Source of the DNA: Pseudomonas wayambapalatensis | GTDB taxonomy: Bacteria > Pseudomonadota > Gammaproteobacteria > Pseudomonadales > Pseudomonadaceae | Length of the DNA stretch: 64,000 nucleotides | NCBI GenBank assembly: GCA_014268975.2 | Contig: CP077096.1 | Location: 952,501 to 1,016,500, forward strand | Reading direction: 5' to 3' | The notes under the pieces: generated by a model | What the model was told of the DNA's origin: nothing | What the model saw: the letters and a program-made list of their open reading frames with translations, nothing else | Databases searched by the model: none | Position numbers and translations under genes: made by a program | Shown here: piece after piece, positions 41,701 through 49,087 of the stretch | Layout: the number at the start of each line of letters is the position of its first letter | How positions within the stretch are numbered: position 1 is the stretch's first letter

Positions 41701-42586
41701 CGTCGATCACCCCGCTGTTGGCGACCACGCCGTTGTCGCCGCCGTCCAGGACGATCCGGCCGTTGCGCTGTTGCAGGCTGCGCGCCTCGATCATGCCTTC
41801 GTTGTTGACCACGCTGCCGACCATTGCATCGCTGGTGCGTGCGCTCATCAGCACGGTGCCGCCATCGGCCTGCAGCAGGCCGCGGTTGGCGACGCTGGCG
41901 CCGACCGCCGCTTCATCGACCTGCAGGTTGATCAGGCCGTCGCCGTTGTAGTCGAGGGTAATCTTCTCGCCGCCACCGAGCACCACCGAGCCCATCCGCG
42001 CGATCACGGCGCCTTCGTTGCGCACCTCGCCACCGAGCAGGGCAACGCTGCCACCGTCGGCGGCGCGCAGGGTGCCCTGGTTGATCACCGCGCCGCGCTG
42101 GCCGTCACCCTGGAAGCGCAGGCGACCGGCCTTGAAGTCGTCGTCGTTGATGTCCAGGGTACTGGCGACCAGGCCGCCGACGTTGACCGACGCACCGTTG
42201 CCGAACAGCACGCCGCTGGGGTTGATCAGGTACACCTGGCCGTTGGCGTTGAGCTGGCCGAGGATCTGCGAGGCGTCGCTGGCGGTCACCCGGTTCAGCG
42301 CCACCGCCGAGGCGTTGGGCTGGTGGAAGTTGACCCGGGCGTCCTTGCCGATGTTGAAGCGCTCCCAGGTGGCGATCATCTGCTGGCTGTTCTGGGTCAC
42401 GTCCAGCACATTGCCGGCCTGGCTGATGGCGCCGCTGCCGGCGGTGATCTGGCCGTTCGTCGGCAGGGCGCCTGCGTCCAGCGCCATGGCGTGCTGCGGC
42501 AACAGGCCGTGCACGGCGCAGAGTACCGCCAGGGCCAGGGGGGTAAGTGTCGGTCGTGGGCGACGACGGGAAAGGATGGCGTGCAT
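38717..42586 (-). CDS. Two-partner secretion exoprotein (TpsA), filamentous haemagglutinin/HMW1A-like adhesin
   Basis: 1289 residues. Long signal peptide (cleavage near AMA|LDA), then the TPS secretion domain (about 37-280) with NPSGVLFGNGASVNVGGLVA and RVNFHQPNASAVALNRV. The rest is beta-helix repeat sequence rich in G, S, N and T. It has many N-x-S/T sequons (NAS, NGS, NAT, NVS, NGT), suitable for the adjacent N-glycosyltransferase. There is no C-terminal cysteine pair like that which tethers HMW1; it ends LLGDDTLTQD. A tandem GST tract is near residues 1124-1139. Start MHAILSRRRPR with GAGGAG upstream, 10 nt after tpsB. Probably a surface or secreted adhesin. Confidence 0.9.
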   Translation of the reverse strand: MHAILSRRRPRPTLTPLALAVLCAVHGLLPQHAMALDAGALPTNGQITAGSGAISQAGNVLDVTQNSQQMIATWERFNIGKDARVNFHQPNASAVALNRVTASDASQILGQLNANGQVYLINPSGVLFGNGASVNVGGLVASTLDINDDDFKAGRLRFQGDGQRGAVINQGTLRAADGGSVALLGGEVRNEGAVIARMGSVVLGGGEKITLDYNGDGLINLQVDEAAVGASVANRGLLQADGGTVLMSARTSDAMVGSVVNNEGMIEARSLQQRNGRIVLDGGDNGVVANSGVIDASGRGAGEHGGNVTLTGEYVGLFEQGRIEASGSTGGGTVLLGGDYQGSGPLHQATATYMGKDARIEANGLGDGDGGKVILWSRDSTRFEGVISATGAGAGKGGLVETSGNALDVTGLVNLAAASGQGGTWLLDPYNINITSGASTRTSRTSPFTPNARRSSNLSSATLNASLSEGANIIVQTSSGAGTSGDINVLDNVKAQGNASLTLIAHRNVNMKGTRISNADGKSLNVSMLSNFNNSGNGSIALNNATINTNGGKLTLGSAADPVNGYASTNVSNGTGVAISNGTRITTNGGDISIRGATSTTLASGSSATAVNISASTLDAGGGNIDIIARQASTRGTGDAFILRGGSHLLTDGAGSIAISADNLGGGNGARVFSTSNNIAARGAGNVTLSGNAVSGFGVLVCSTAAGSTQNLSVGSGTLTVKGSSASNRALYVAASGTGAVNLRGDSGGRIVLGGNSGGSYGTTLSVTSARASINLTSAGNISVEGNTSGGRTPALALIAAGNGNANTPGSRINIASSAGDVRLKADNAVINTGSGSFRALYLDASGDYSNIRVNSISGKLVLEGTSASGRGVDIAPSGRGAAIDLSSNSGDVLISGTSSTQWGGYGIFLNSTGNSRGVAITTGTGNITLRGDSVGTSDAIALGGKGTASTNRISSKGGNILLNGHFHSPHNNELDHGIALLSVTNIIQTTGSGNVSLVGRTTAAGDAIDFYSSGINRLSVENGTLSLDGSATAAHGISMLTGRTNLRATGSGSISLQGYSQQANGIHFYPSSASSSVTIATQDGAISLNGRSDGGANGNGVFLRTGPNGVMIQSAGGDISLSGTGSTGSTGSTGSTGSNGATGVTFNGSGSGANSLIAAGHGNLTVSARSDSGTALNFASGSNLLQVDDGVLLIDADSNSGAYIVRGSDSTTLTANGGAVVQRLGGRVNATLLERSSADVLGYQQKQMANANWSQVLYPDYRQTPLQPQLDQIHLDLALLGDDTLTQD
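39171..39215 (-). repeat. 9-bp tandem repeat inside tpsA
   Basis: Five perfect copies of ctgccggtg, encoding Gly-Ser-Thr units on the minus strand. Copy-number changes would keep the frame and alter adhesin length. Confidence 0.9.
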
Positions 42587-42596
42587 GGTCGTCTCC

Positions 42597-45500
42597 TCAG
42601 AACGAATAGTTGAAGCCGGTGCCGATGGCGTTGATCGTGGTACCCACGCCCGGCGAATAGCCGCTGGCGGCAAAGGCGCCGGCCACGGCGAAGTTGTAGT
42701 TGGCCAGCGACTCGTTCTGCAGCAGCACGTAGTGGGCGAAGATCTCGCTGTTGCGGCTCAGGCGATAACCCACGCCCAGGGCGTACTGGCGTGCACCCAT
42801 GCCACTGGTGTCGCACTGATAACCGGCGGCCGAGATCATCTTGCAATCGCCGGCCAGGGCGCGGGCGTAGCTGGCACGCAGGCGCCAGGCGCCGAGGCGG
42901 TGGCTGACGCCGAGCATGTAGGCGCGGCGCTTGTAGTCGGACAGGTCGCTGACGTTCTGGCTGTTGTTCACCACGCCGTCCTCGGCGTAGTGCAGCTCAT
43001 CGGCCACCAGCGATAGCTTGGTATTGCCGATCTGGTAGCCCAGGCCCAGGCGGTAGCTGTAGTCATTGGACGAGGTGCCGTTAGTGACATGAGTGTTGCT
43101 GCCGACCCCACGCGAGTTGCGGCCAAGGCTTGCGACGCCGAAGTAGTCGACATGGCGCTCGGCGGCAGCCACCGCGGTGAAGCCGCCATTGGTGTAGGTC
43201 AGGCTGCCGCCATAGATATAGCCGTTGTCGACGTCTTCAGCGGCGCGGGTGCCATTGTTGGAGTAGGCGAGCTTCAGGGTCAGGCCGTTCCACTCCGGCG
43301 ACCACCAGGCGACCATGCCGGACTGGCGTCGGTTGAACGCGGCATCCGAATGTTCGCTGCTGTCGGCCTTGCTGGCCGGGCCGTTGACGTTGCTGGCCAT
43401 GCTGACGTTAAAGCCCGGTGAGCCGATGATGTTGTAGTAGGCGCCAGCGGTCTTGCCGCTGAACGGGTCGAGGCTGGTGGTGCTCTCCTTGAGCGGCATG
43501 TCCCAGACCCCGTACAGCAGGGTGCCGTAGCGGTCGTCGTCGAAGGCCACTGCGGAGTTGCGCAGGCGGGTGTTGGGCGAGATCGACTTGGGCGCGGTTT
43601 CGTCGCCCGACAGCGTGTAGTTGACCGAGATGCCATATTCGAGCTGCCACAGGAAGCGCGAGGTGTCGTTGATCGGGATACCGGCGCGGGCACCGACATA
43701 TGAGACGTTGTCGCGGGCACGCAGGTAGCTGTTCATGTTGCGCCCGTTGGGCGTGGCCAGTTTGCTCCTGTCGACGGGGGCCGCGCGGGTCGAGTTGCGC
43801 CGGTCGACGTACTCGGGCACCAGGCCCAGCGAGCCGTAGAGGGTCAGCTCGGTGCTCTTGTCACGAAAGTCCTCGCGGGTGCCGAGGTCTTTGGCCAGGC
43901 CCGCGAAGGCCTGCGGCGAGCCACTGACCGAGAGCCAGAAACGCCTGGCGTCGCGCTCGTCGCTGGTCGGATCGTCGCCGTTGGAGAAGGCCAGGCTGGC
44001 GTTCATCACCAGGTCGCGGTGATAGATGTTCAGGCCCACCCCGTAGCCGTGGCGGCTGAGGCTGTTCTCGCTATCGTCCCAGGGCTTCTTGTTGACCTTC
44101 ACCCGACCCGCATCGGCGAACAGCGCACCTTCGGCGATGGCGCCATGGATGTTGCCCAGGTACTTGCGCAGCTCGACCCGGCCGAGCAGGCCTTCGTCAC
44201 CGGCCGCTTCGCCGACTCCGTAGGCGCGCACGCCGTTGGGGCCGCCGAGGGTGAATTTCTCCGAGCTGTCGAGGTTCTTGTTGGCCCACTGGCCACTGAT
44301 GGCGGCATACAGCGAGTAACCGCCGCCGAGCACCTGCAGGCGGCTGAACGACAGGGTGCCCTTGTGGTAGGTGCCGGCGGCCTCGGCGGTCAGCGCGTCG
44401 AGGGCTGCGTCGAGCGGGGTGTTCTTGTCCAGGTGGCCGATGCCGTAGCCCAGGCTCCAGCGGTTGCTGCCGGCCCAGCCGTCACGCCAGTCGCCGTACA
44501 GGGTCAGGCCGCGGAACACGGCGCTCTTGCGCACCTCGAAGGCGCCAGCGGCGTCGTCGAAGTAACGGTGTTCCTGGGCCAGGTTCAGGCCGATGTTGGC
44601 GTCGCGGCTGCGCAGCAGCGAGGCATCGGCGAACAGCGACGACACCTGGGCGCTGCCGCTGGCGTTGGCGGTCTTCAGACCCTTGCCGATGCTGTAGTCC
44701 ATCTCGGCGTAGCTGGCACCGACGCTGATGCCGCTGGCACCCAGTGGCAGGCGCATGCCCACGCCCTTGATATCCAGGCCCTCGAAGCTGGCCTGGTTGT
44801 TGAAGTACAGGCTTTCGCCGAAGCCGAAGGCGTCGTTGAGTCTGACGTTGGTGCTCATCCGGTTGCTGCCGGTGTAGTAGTTGCCGTAGTTGTCGAAACT
44901 GACCCGGCCGGTCCAGGCAGTCATCTCGCTCAACTTCAGCACGATGTCGGCGGCGCCCGGCTGGCGCGAGGGCTGAAGTACCGCGCCCACCGAAACCCCG
45001 GCGATATCCGACAGGCGCAGCAGCACGCGCTCCATGTCCTGCTCGCGGATCACGCTGCCGCTGGGCAGGGCGTCGACGAAACGCTGCTGCATGCCGGCAT
45101 TCAGGCGCACACCCGGGCCCGGCTCGGTGCGCACCGTGCCGACCTTGCCCTCACGCACCTCAAGGGTGACCACGCCGCCTTCGATTTCCTGCGCCGGTAG
45201 GTAGGCGCGGGCCACCAGATAACCGCGGCTGCGGTACAGCGTGGTAATGCGGTCGGCGGCGGCGCGCAGGCCGGTGAGATCGAGTTCGCGGCCGAGGTCG
45301 TTCTGCAATTCCTGCTGCAGGCGCGATTCGCTGATCTCGCGGTTGCCGGTGAGCTTGAAGGCCGTGACCTTGAAGCTGAACGAGGGGGCCGCCGAATTAC
45401 TGCCTTGGGCCTGGCGCTGGTCGTCCTCGGCCTCGATGCGCACGCTGCCTTGGGGCTGCTGGCTGCGCTGCGCCGGGCGCAAGCTGTCGCGGTTGGTGTC

Positions 45501-45629
45501 GAACAGTGAGCCAGCACTGGGCAGGGTTTCACCCTGGGCTTGGCCGGCGAGCACGGCGGCGGTGAGTAACGTCAGGGCGCGCGGGTGCAACGCCCGGCGC
45601 ACGGAGGCGGCGAGATAAGTCCGGGTCAT
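42597..45629 (-). CDS. TpsB outer-membrane transporter fused to a classical porin
   Basis: 1010 residues; TpsB proteins are normally 550-600. After the signal peptide (about 1-33) comes a POTRA/ShlB-type region (about 84-235) and a FhaC-like barrel, including KFTLGGPNGVRAYGVGEAAG near 458. This barrel ends RRFWLSVSGSPQAF at 575. Then KSTELTLYGSLGLVPEYV (591-608) matches the first strand of mature porin_4-type porins. About 400 residues of porin-like sequence follow, with LLYGVWDMPLKE and AGAYYNIIGSPGF, and the C terminus ends in Phe (GTGFNYSF). The reading frame is continuous. The TpsB half should export the downstream TpsA; the porin half is unexplained. Confidence 0.85.
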   Translation of the reverse strand: MTRTYLAASVRRALHPRALTLLTAAVLAGQAQGETLPSAGSLFDTNRDSLRPAQRSQQPQGSVRIEAEDDQRQAQGSNSAAPSFSFKVTAFKLTGNREISESRLQQELQNDLGRELDLTGLRAAADRITTLYRSRGYLVARAYLPAQEIEGGVVTLEVREGKVGTVRTEPGPGVRLNAGMQQRFVDALPSGSVIREQDMERVLLRLSDIAGVSVGAVLQPSRQPGAADIVLKLSEMTAWTGRVSFDNYGNYYTGSNRMSTNVRLNDAFGFGESLYFNNQASFEGLDIKGVGMRLPLGASGISVGASYAEMDYSIGKGLKTANASGSAQVSSLFADASLLRSRDANIGLNLAQEHRYFDDAAGAFEVRKSAVFRGLTLYGDWRDGWAGSNRWSLGYGIGHLDKNTPLDAALDALTAEAAGTYHKGTLSFSRLQVLGGGYSLYAAISGQWANKNLDSSEKFTLGGPNGVRAYGVGEAAGDEGLLGRVELRKYLGNIHGAIAEGALFADAGRVKVNKKPWDDSENSLSRHGYGVGLNIYHRDLVMNASLAFSNGDDPTSDERDARRFWLSVSGSPQAFAGLAKDLGTREDFRDKSTELTLYGSLGLVPEYVDRRNSTRAAPVDRSKLATPNGRNMNSYLRARDNVSYVGARAGIPINDTSRFLWQLEYGISVNYTLSGDETAPKSISPNTRLRNSAVAFDDDRYGTLLYGVWDMPLKESTTSLDPFSGKTAGAYYNIIGSPGFNVSMASNVNGPASKADSSEHSDAAFNRRQSGMVAWWSPEWNGLTLKLAYSNNGTRAAEDVDNGYIYGGSLTYTNGGFTAVAAAERHVDYFGVASLGRNSRGVGSNTHVTNGTSSNDYSYRLGLGYQIGNTKLSLVADELHYAEDGVVNNSQNVSDLSDYKRRAYMLGVSHRLGAWRLRASYARALAGDCKMISAAGYQCDTSGMGARQYALGVGYRLSRNSEIFAHYVLLQNESLANYNFAVAGAFAASGYSPGVGTTINAIGTGFNYSF

Positions 45630-45670
45630 GGCAGATTCTTTTGTTGTTTTTGTAGGAAGTGCGAACGGTG

Positions 45671-46687
45671 TCAGCGGGTCGGGAACAGGGTCCTGGCAAC
45701 GCTTTTCGCGGCGAACAGGCGGGCGGCGTTATGGCCGACTTTGCTCACCTGGAATTGCAGGTGGTCGATAGGGGTGTGCCACTTCTGCGCGAGGAAGGCT
45801 TCGTAGCGCAGGTAGTTGAGCTGGCGCTCGACGCGGGTATCGCCCTGCATGGCAGCGCCACAGGCGCGGTCCATGACCCGGTCGTCGGGCTTGTTGTCGA
45901 GCTCGCCGACCATGTAGGTCAGGTTGCGTGCGGCATAGCGCTGGAACACCTGGGTAGCGTTCAGGCTCTGGCGGGTGAAGTACGCCGGGGCCCGCTCCAG
46001 GCCATAGCGGTACTGGTTGTAGCTGGGGCACATGACCGTGAGTACGGGCTTGAAGGCACCGTCCTGCAGGCGGTTGTCGTCCAGGTAAAGGTAGGACGAG
46101 GGGCTCGACACCACGTAGCGCACCTGGATGCCACTGGCGCGCAGGCGTTGGTCGCCGTCGCCGAGCAGGGTGTAGCGCTGCATCAGCTGACCACCGGCGG
46201 AGTGACCGATGAGCACGATTTCCTTCAATGCAGGGAAATGCTGGTGGTTGCCGAGGTAGGCGAGCAGGTCGTCGAGCACGGTGAACCCGGCGATACCGGC
46301 GCGCCCGCTCTGCGACTCGGTGCCGTGCATCCACTTGTCCTTGAGCCACAGCGGCATGTCATCGCCGGCACGGCGGTCGCTGGGGGTGAGGAAGTTGGGG
46401 GCCAGCAGCAGGGTGTCGCGGGCGCTGTAACCTGCGTTTTCCAGCAGCTTTTCGCCGCTGTCGTAATAGTCGTCGGCATTGCGGCGTACACCATGCAGCA
46501 GCACCACGGCGCGCTGTACGGGCAGGCTGGCAGTGTTCAGGTCGTTGTTGGCGAAGGCGACGAAGTTGTAGGGGGCCGTTTCGCCCAGGCGCAAGGTCTG
46601 GGGGGCGGCGACGGCCTGGACGACCAGCAGGCTGGCGGCCAGGAGCAGCACGGAGCGGGTGAGTGTGCGCAGAACGTGATGCCGCAT
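45671..46687 (-). CDS. Exported alpha/beta-hydrolase
   Basis: 338 residues with a signal peptide (cleavage near VAA|PQT). The alpha/beta-hydrolase features are the oxyanion segment LLHGVRRNADDYY near residue 64, nucleophile Ser163 in LIGHSAGGQ, an acidic residue in VGELDNK, and His319 in SKVGHNA. It is the first gene of the tps operon, 41 nt before tpsB, with GAGG before the ATG. The substrate is unknown; an esterase acting on cell-surface or host material is possible. Linkage to the adhesin genes is the only hint of role. Confidence 0.8.
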   Translation of the reverse strand: MRHHVLRTLTRSVLLLAASLLVVQAVAAPQTLRLGETAPYNFVAFANNDLNTASLPVQRAVVLLHGVRRNADDYYDSGEKLLENAGYSARDTLLLAPNFLTPSDRRAGDDMPLWLKDKWMHGTESQSGRAGIAGFTVLDDLLAYLGNHQHFPALKEIVLIGHSAGGQLMQRYTLLGDGDQRLRASGIQVRYVVSSPSSYLYLDDNRLQDGAFKPVLTVMCPSYNQYRYGLERAPAYFTRQSLNATQVFQRYAARNLTYMVGELDNKPDDRVMDRACGAAMQGDTRVERQLNYLRYEAFLAQKWHTPIDHLQFQVSKVGHNAARLFAAKSVARTLFPTR

Positions 46688-46974
46688 GTAACCACCTCGT
46701 AAGAGTGCGGTGCCGGTCGTATCCCGTGGCAGTGTATGGGGATCGGCCGGTTTGATTGGAGTTATGGCGCCGATCCTAGCAGTGGTTTTTGCCGAGATAA
46801 AATATCTTGAATCGAGTGTCTTGATATTTTGAAAGTATCAAGTTGTCGTTGCCGATCTCCATACTAGAGAGATATTGGTTGGATATTTTTAATATATTTT
46901 TAATCTTCAAGCACCACCGCTAGCATCCCGCCATGTTCGCCCCTCCTGAGCGACACATTCGCGGACCCGAAACC
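46688..46974. promoter_or_regulatory. AT-rich divergent control region of tps operon and exported lyase
   Basis: 287 nt, clearly more AT-rich than its surroundings from about 46790 to 46910. CTTGATA (46821-46827) and TATCAAG (46837-46843) form a perfect inverted repeat with a 9-nt spacer. AATATC (46802-46807) and GATATT (46824-46829) form an overlapping one. A stretch taatatatttttaatcttca lies near 46890-46909. This fits a regulator site plus promoters firing both ways; no regulator gene is adjacent. Confidence 0.5.
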
Positions 46975-48567
46975 ATGACAACAAGAAAGACCCCGCTCTA
47001 CCTGGCCATCGCCTACGCCTTGTTCGCCGCTGCCACGGCCCAAGCCGCCAACACCGCCGACCTGCCGTGCAAGACCACCGCCGAATGCGCCGAACAGGCG
47101 CGCAAGATCGGCGCCAGCGTGGACAAGTCCGCGCTCAAGGGCGGCCAGCAGGAAAGCCAGTTCGACTGGCTCAACCGCATCAACAAGGCGTCCATCGTCA
47201 TGCTCACCGAGCAGGGCATCGTGCCTGCCGACCAGGGCAAGGTGATCGCCGGCGGCGTGCGCTATGCCATCGACCAGGCCAAGCGGCCCGACGGCAAGCG
47301 CCCCAGCGATGTGTTGCAGCTCGAGCAGGTGATGATCGACAAGATCGGCCCGCAGGCTTCGCTGATCCACTCCGGGCGCAGCCGCCAGGACATGTACGCC
47401 ACCTATCGCCTGGCCTCGCTGCGCGCCGAAGTGCTGGACTACAGCGATGCCCTGAACGCCACCCGCCAGCGCCTGCTCAAGCTGGCCTCGGTCAACGTCG
47501 ACACTCTGGTGCCGGCCTACACCAATGGTGTGCAGGCCATGCCGATCAGCTACGCCCACTACCTGCTGGCGTACGAGGCGTCGTTCCAGCGCGATGCCCA
47601 GCGCATCCATGACCTCTATGCACGCCTGAACCTGAGCCCGATGGGCACCGCGGTGCTGGCCAACTCCGGCTACCCGCTCAACCGCGAGCGCCTGGCCACG
47701 CTCTTGGGCTTCGATGGCCTGCGCGAGAACTCGCTGGATGCCAGCCAGGTCTCGACCTACGACATTCCGCTGGAGGCTGCCAGCATCGCGTCGTCGTCGG
47801 CCATTCGTGTGGGCGCGATCATTGGCGACATCCACACCCAGTACCACCAGACCCGCCCCTGGCTGCTGCTCGACGAGGGCTCGACCTACACCAGCAGCGC
47901 CATGCCGCAGAAGCGTAACCCGGGCCTGCTGATGCGCACCCGCGAGTCGGCCTCCGATGTGGTCGGGCTGGCCAACGCCACCACTGTGCGGGCACATAAC
48001 GTCACCACCGGCATGACCGACTACAAAGCCGCGTTCGACGACCTGGGGCTGTTCAAGTCGGCCAACGAGATGTTCGAGCGCATGGACCTGGTGCTCGATG
48101 CCCTGCAGATCAACGCTGCCCGCGCCGAAGAAGAGCTGGACGCCGACTGGACCACGTCGATGGAGTTGGCCGATACCCTGGAGCGTCAGCACCACGTGCC
48201 GTTCCGCATCGGCCACAGCTTCGCCTCGCTGATCGTCGAAAAGGCCCGCGCCGAGGGCACGCTGCCCAAGGACTTCGCCTACGCCGATGCCCAGGCGCTC
48301 TACACCCAGGCCGCGAAGAAGTACAAATGGCAGGATGATCAGTTGCCGCTGAGCGAGGCTGCGTTCCGCGCCAGCCTTTCGCCACGGGCGATGGTCGAGA
48401 GTCGCCAGGGCACTGGCGGGCCGCAGCCGAACGAAGTACGGCGCATGCTGATGGAAGCGGGCAAGCGCCTGGCGGCGGATCAGGACTGGATGAAGCTGCA
48501 CCGGCAGAAGCTGGTGGATGCCGATGCGGCGTTGGACAAGGCCTTCGACAAGCTCGCTGGGCAGTAA
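46975..48567 (+). CDS. Exported argininosuccinate lyase-like protein (fumarase/aspartase superfamily)
   Basis: 530 residues. A clear signal peptide (hydrophobic 8-22, cleavage near AQA|ANT) precedes a full-length lyase. The superfamily signature appears as YTSSAMPQKRNPG near residue 304. SLIHSGRSRQDMYATYRLAS near residue 126 matches the substrate loop of argininosuccinate lyase. Cytoplasmic ASL has no signal peptide and is about 465 residues. The substrate is probably another argininosuccinate-like or aspartate-type adduct in the periplasm. Start: ATG 46975 (an ATG 42 nt upstream would extend the signal peptide). Divergent from the tps operon. Confidence 0.8.
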   Translation: MTTRKTPLYLAIAYALFAAATAQAANTADLPCKTTAECAEQARKIGASVDKSALKGGQQESQFDWLNRINKASIVMLTEQGIVPADQGKVIAGGVRYAIDQAKRPDGKRPSDVLQLEQVMIDKIGPQASLIHSGRSRQDMYATYRLASLRAEVLDYSDALNATRQRLLKLASVNVDTLVPAYTNGVQAMPISYAHYLLAYEASFQRDAQRIHDLYARLNLSPMGTAVLANSGYPLNRERLATLLGFDGLRENSLDASQVSTYDIPLEAASIASSSAIRVGAIIGDIHTQYHQTRPWLLLDEGSTYTSSAMPQKRNPGLLMRTRESASDVVGLANATTVRAHNVTTGMTDYKAAFDDLGLFKSANEMFERMDLVLDALQINAARAEEELDADWTTSMELADTLERQHHVPFRIGHSFASLIVEKARAEGTLPKDFAYADAQALYTQAAKKYKWQDDQLPLSEAAFRASLSPRAMVESRQGTGGPQPNEVRRMLMEAGKRLAADQDWMKLHRQKLVDADAALDKAFDKLAGQ

Positions 48568-48620
48568 CGGCGTCGCAATCTCAAAAATCTAAGGCGTGCC
48601 CAGTCCCTGCGGGAACAACT

Positions 48621-48691
48621 GTCTTGCTCAAAATTTAAAGTCCAGCCCAATTCCTGTGGGAGCGGGCTGGCCCTTAGATTTTGAGCAAGAC
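48621..48691. repeat. Long hairpin containing a REP-like core
   Basis: Perfect 13-bp arms GTCTTGCTCAAAA (48621-48633) and TTTTGAGCAAGAC (48679-48691) enclose CCAGCCC / GGGCTGG and the REP core cctgtgggagc. Related sequences occur at 20574-20630 and 63790-63840. It may also terminate the lyase gene. Confidence 0.85.
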
Positions 48692-48733
48692 TGTTGCTCC
48701 TACAGATGTGGTGGATGCCTGGGAAACAGCGGT

Positions 48734-48788
48734 GTCCCCATACCTCAGAAAATTCCGAATCTTGTCGGCATCCCTTCAGCTCAAGGTT
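48734..48788 (+). repeat. Direct repeat of about 55 bp, copy 1
   Basis: GTCCCCATACCTCAGAAAAT and following bases match 49023-49077 (GTCCCCAGGCCTCAGAAAAT and following) with about 80% identity across 55 nt. The two copies flank the first copy of the structured repeat. Confidence 0.8.
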
Positions 48789-48881
48789 GCTTGGGAATTA
48801 TCCTACGCACCACTCAGCCGTTTCTCTGTTGTTGGAGATAAGCATCGGGACTAACTTCCCCGGGTCGCCCATATGGCGACC

Positions 48882-49006
48882 GGGTGTGAGAGCCCGGCAT
48901 CCAATACTGAGTAACGCTGTTATGGCAGCTGTGCGTGGGCAGGCTTTATGCCTGGCCGGCTTTTGCTCTGTGTTGGTCCGGTCTCTCACCCCACCTCAGC
49001 TGCCAC
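48882..49006 (+). repeat. Structured repeat, copy A (candidate RNA element)
   Basis: About 125 nt, repeated in the same orientation at 49426-49552. 34 nt in the middle are identical (aacgctgttatggcagctgt then gcgtgggcaggctt). Possible stems: GTGAGAG (48886-48892) with CTCTCAC (48983-48989), GGCAGCTG (48924-48931) with CAGCTGCC (48997-49004), and CAGGC / GCCTG (48940-48954). The first two interleave, so they form a pseudoknot or two alternative folds. A hairpin GGGTCGCC / GGCGACC lies just upstream (48862-48881). Reading frames across it look artefactual. Confidence 0.65.
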
Positions 49007-49022
49007 CCTGGGGAAAGGTGAT

Positions 49023-49077
49023 GTCCCCAGGCCTCAGAAAATTCCGAATCTCGCCGGAACCGCTTCAGTTCAAGGTG
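49023..49077 (+). repeat. Direct repeat of about 55 bp, copy 2
   Basis: Second copy of the block at 48734-48788, ending TTCAAGGTG where copy 1 has CTCAAGGTT. Confidence 0.8.
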
Positions 49078-49087
49078 TTTGTGTAGA

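Noticed and set aside
42597..45629. Two separate genes, tpsB and a porin
   Set aside because: No stop codon, RBS or signal peptide occurs between residues 575 and 592; the frame is continuous, so a fusion is the direct reading, subject to a check of raw data.
48694..49086. 130-codon plus-strand frame and a 63-codon minus-strand frame across the structured repeat
   Set aside because: Both cross repeat boundaries and lack an RBS. Part of the frame recurs only because the DNA repeat recurs, so it is more likely a repeat artefact than a protein.
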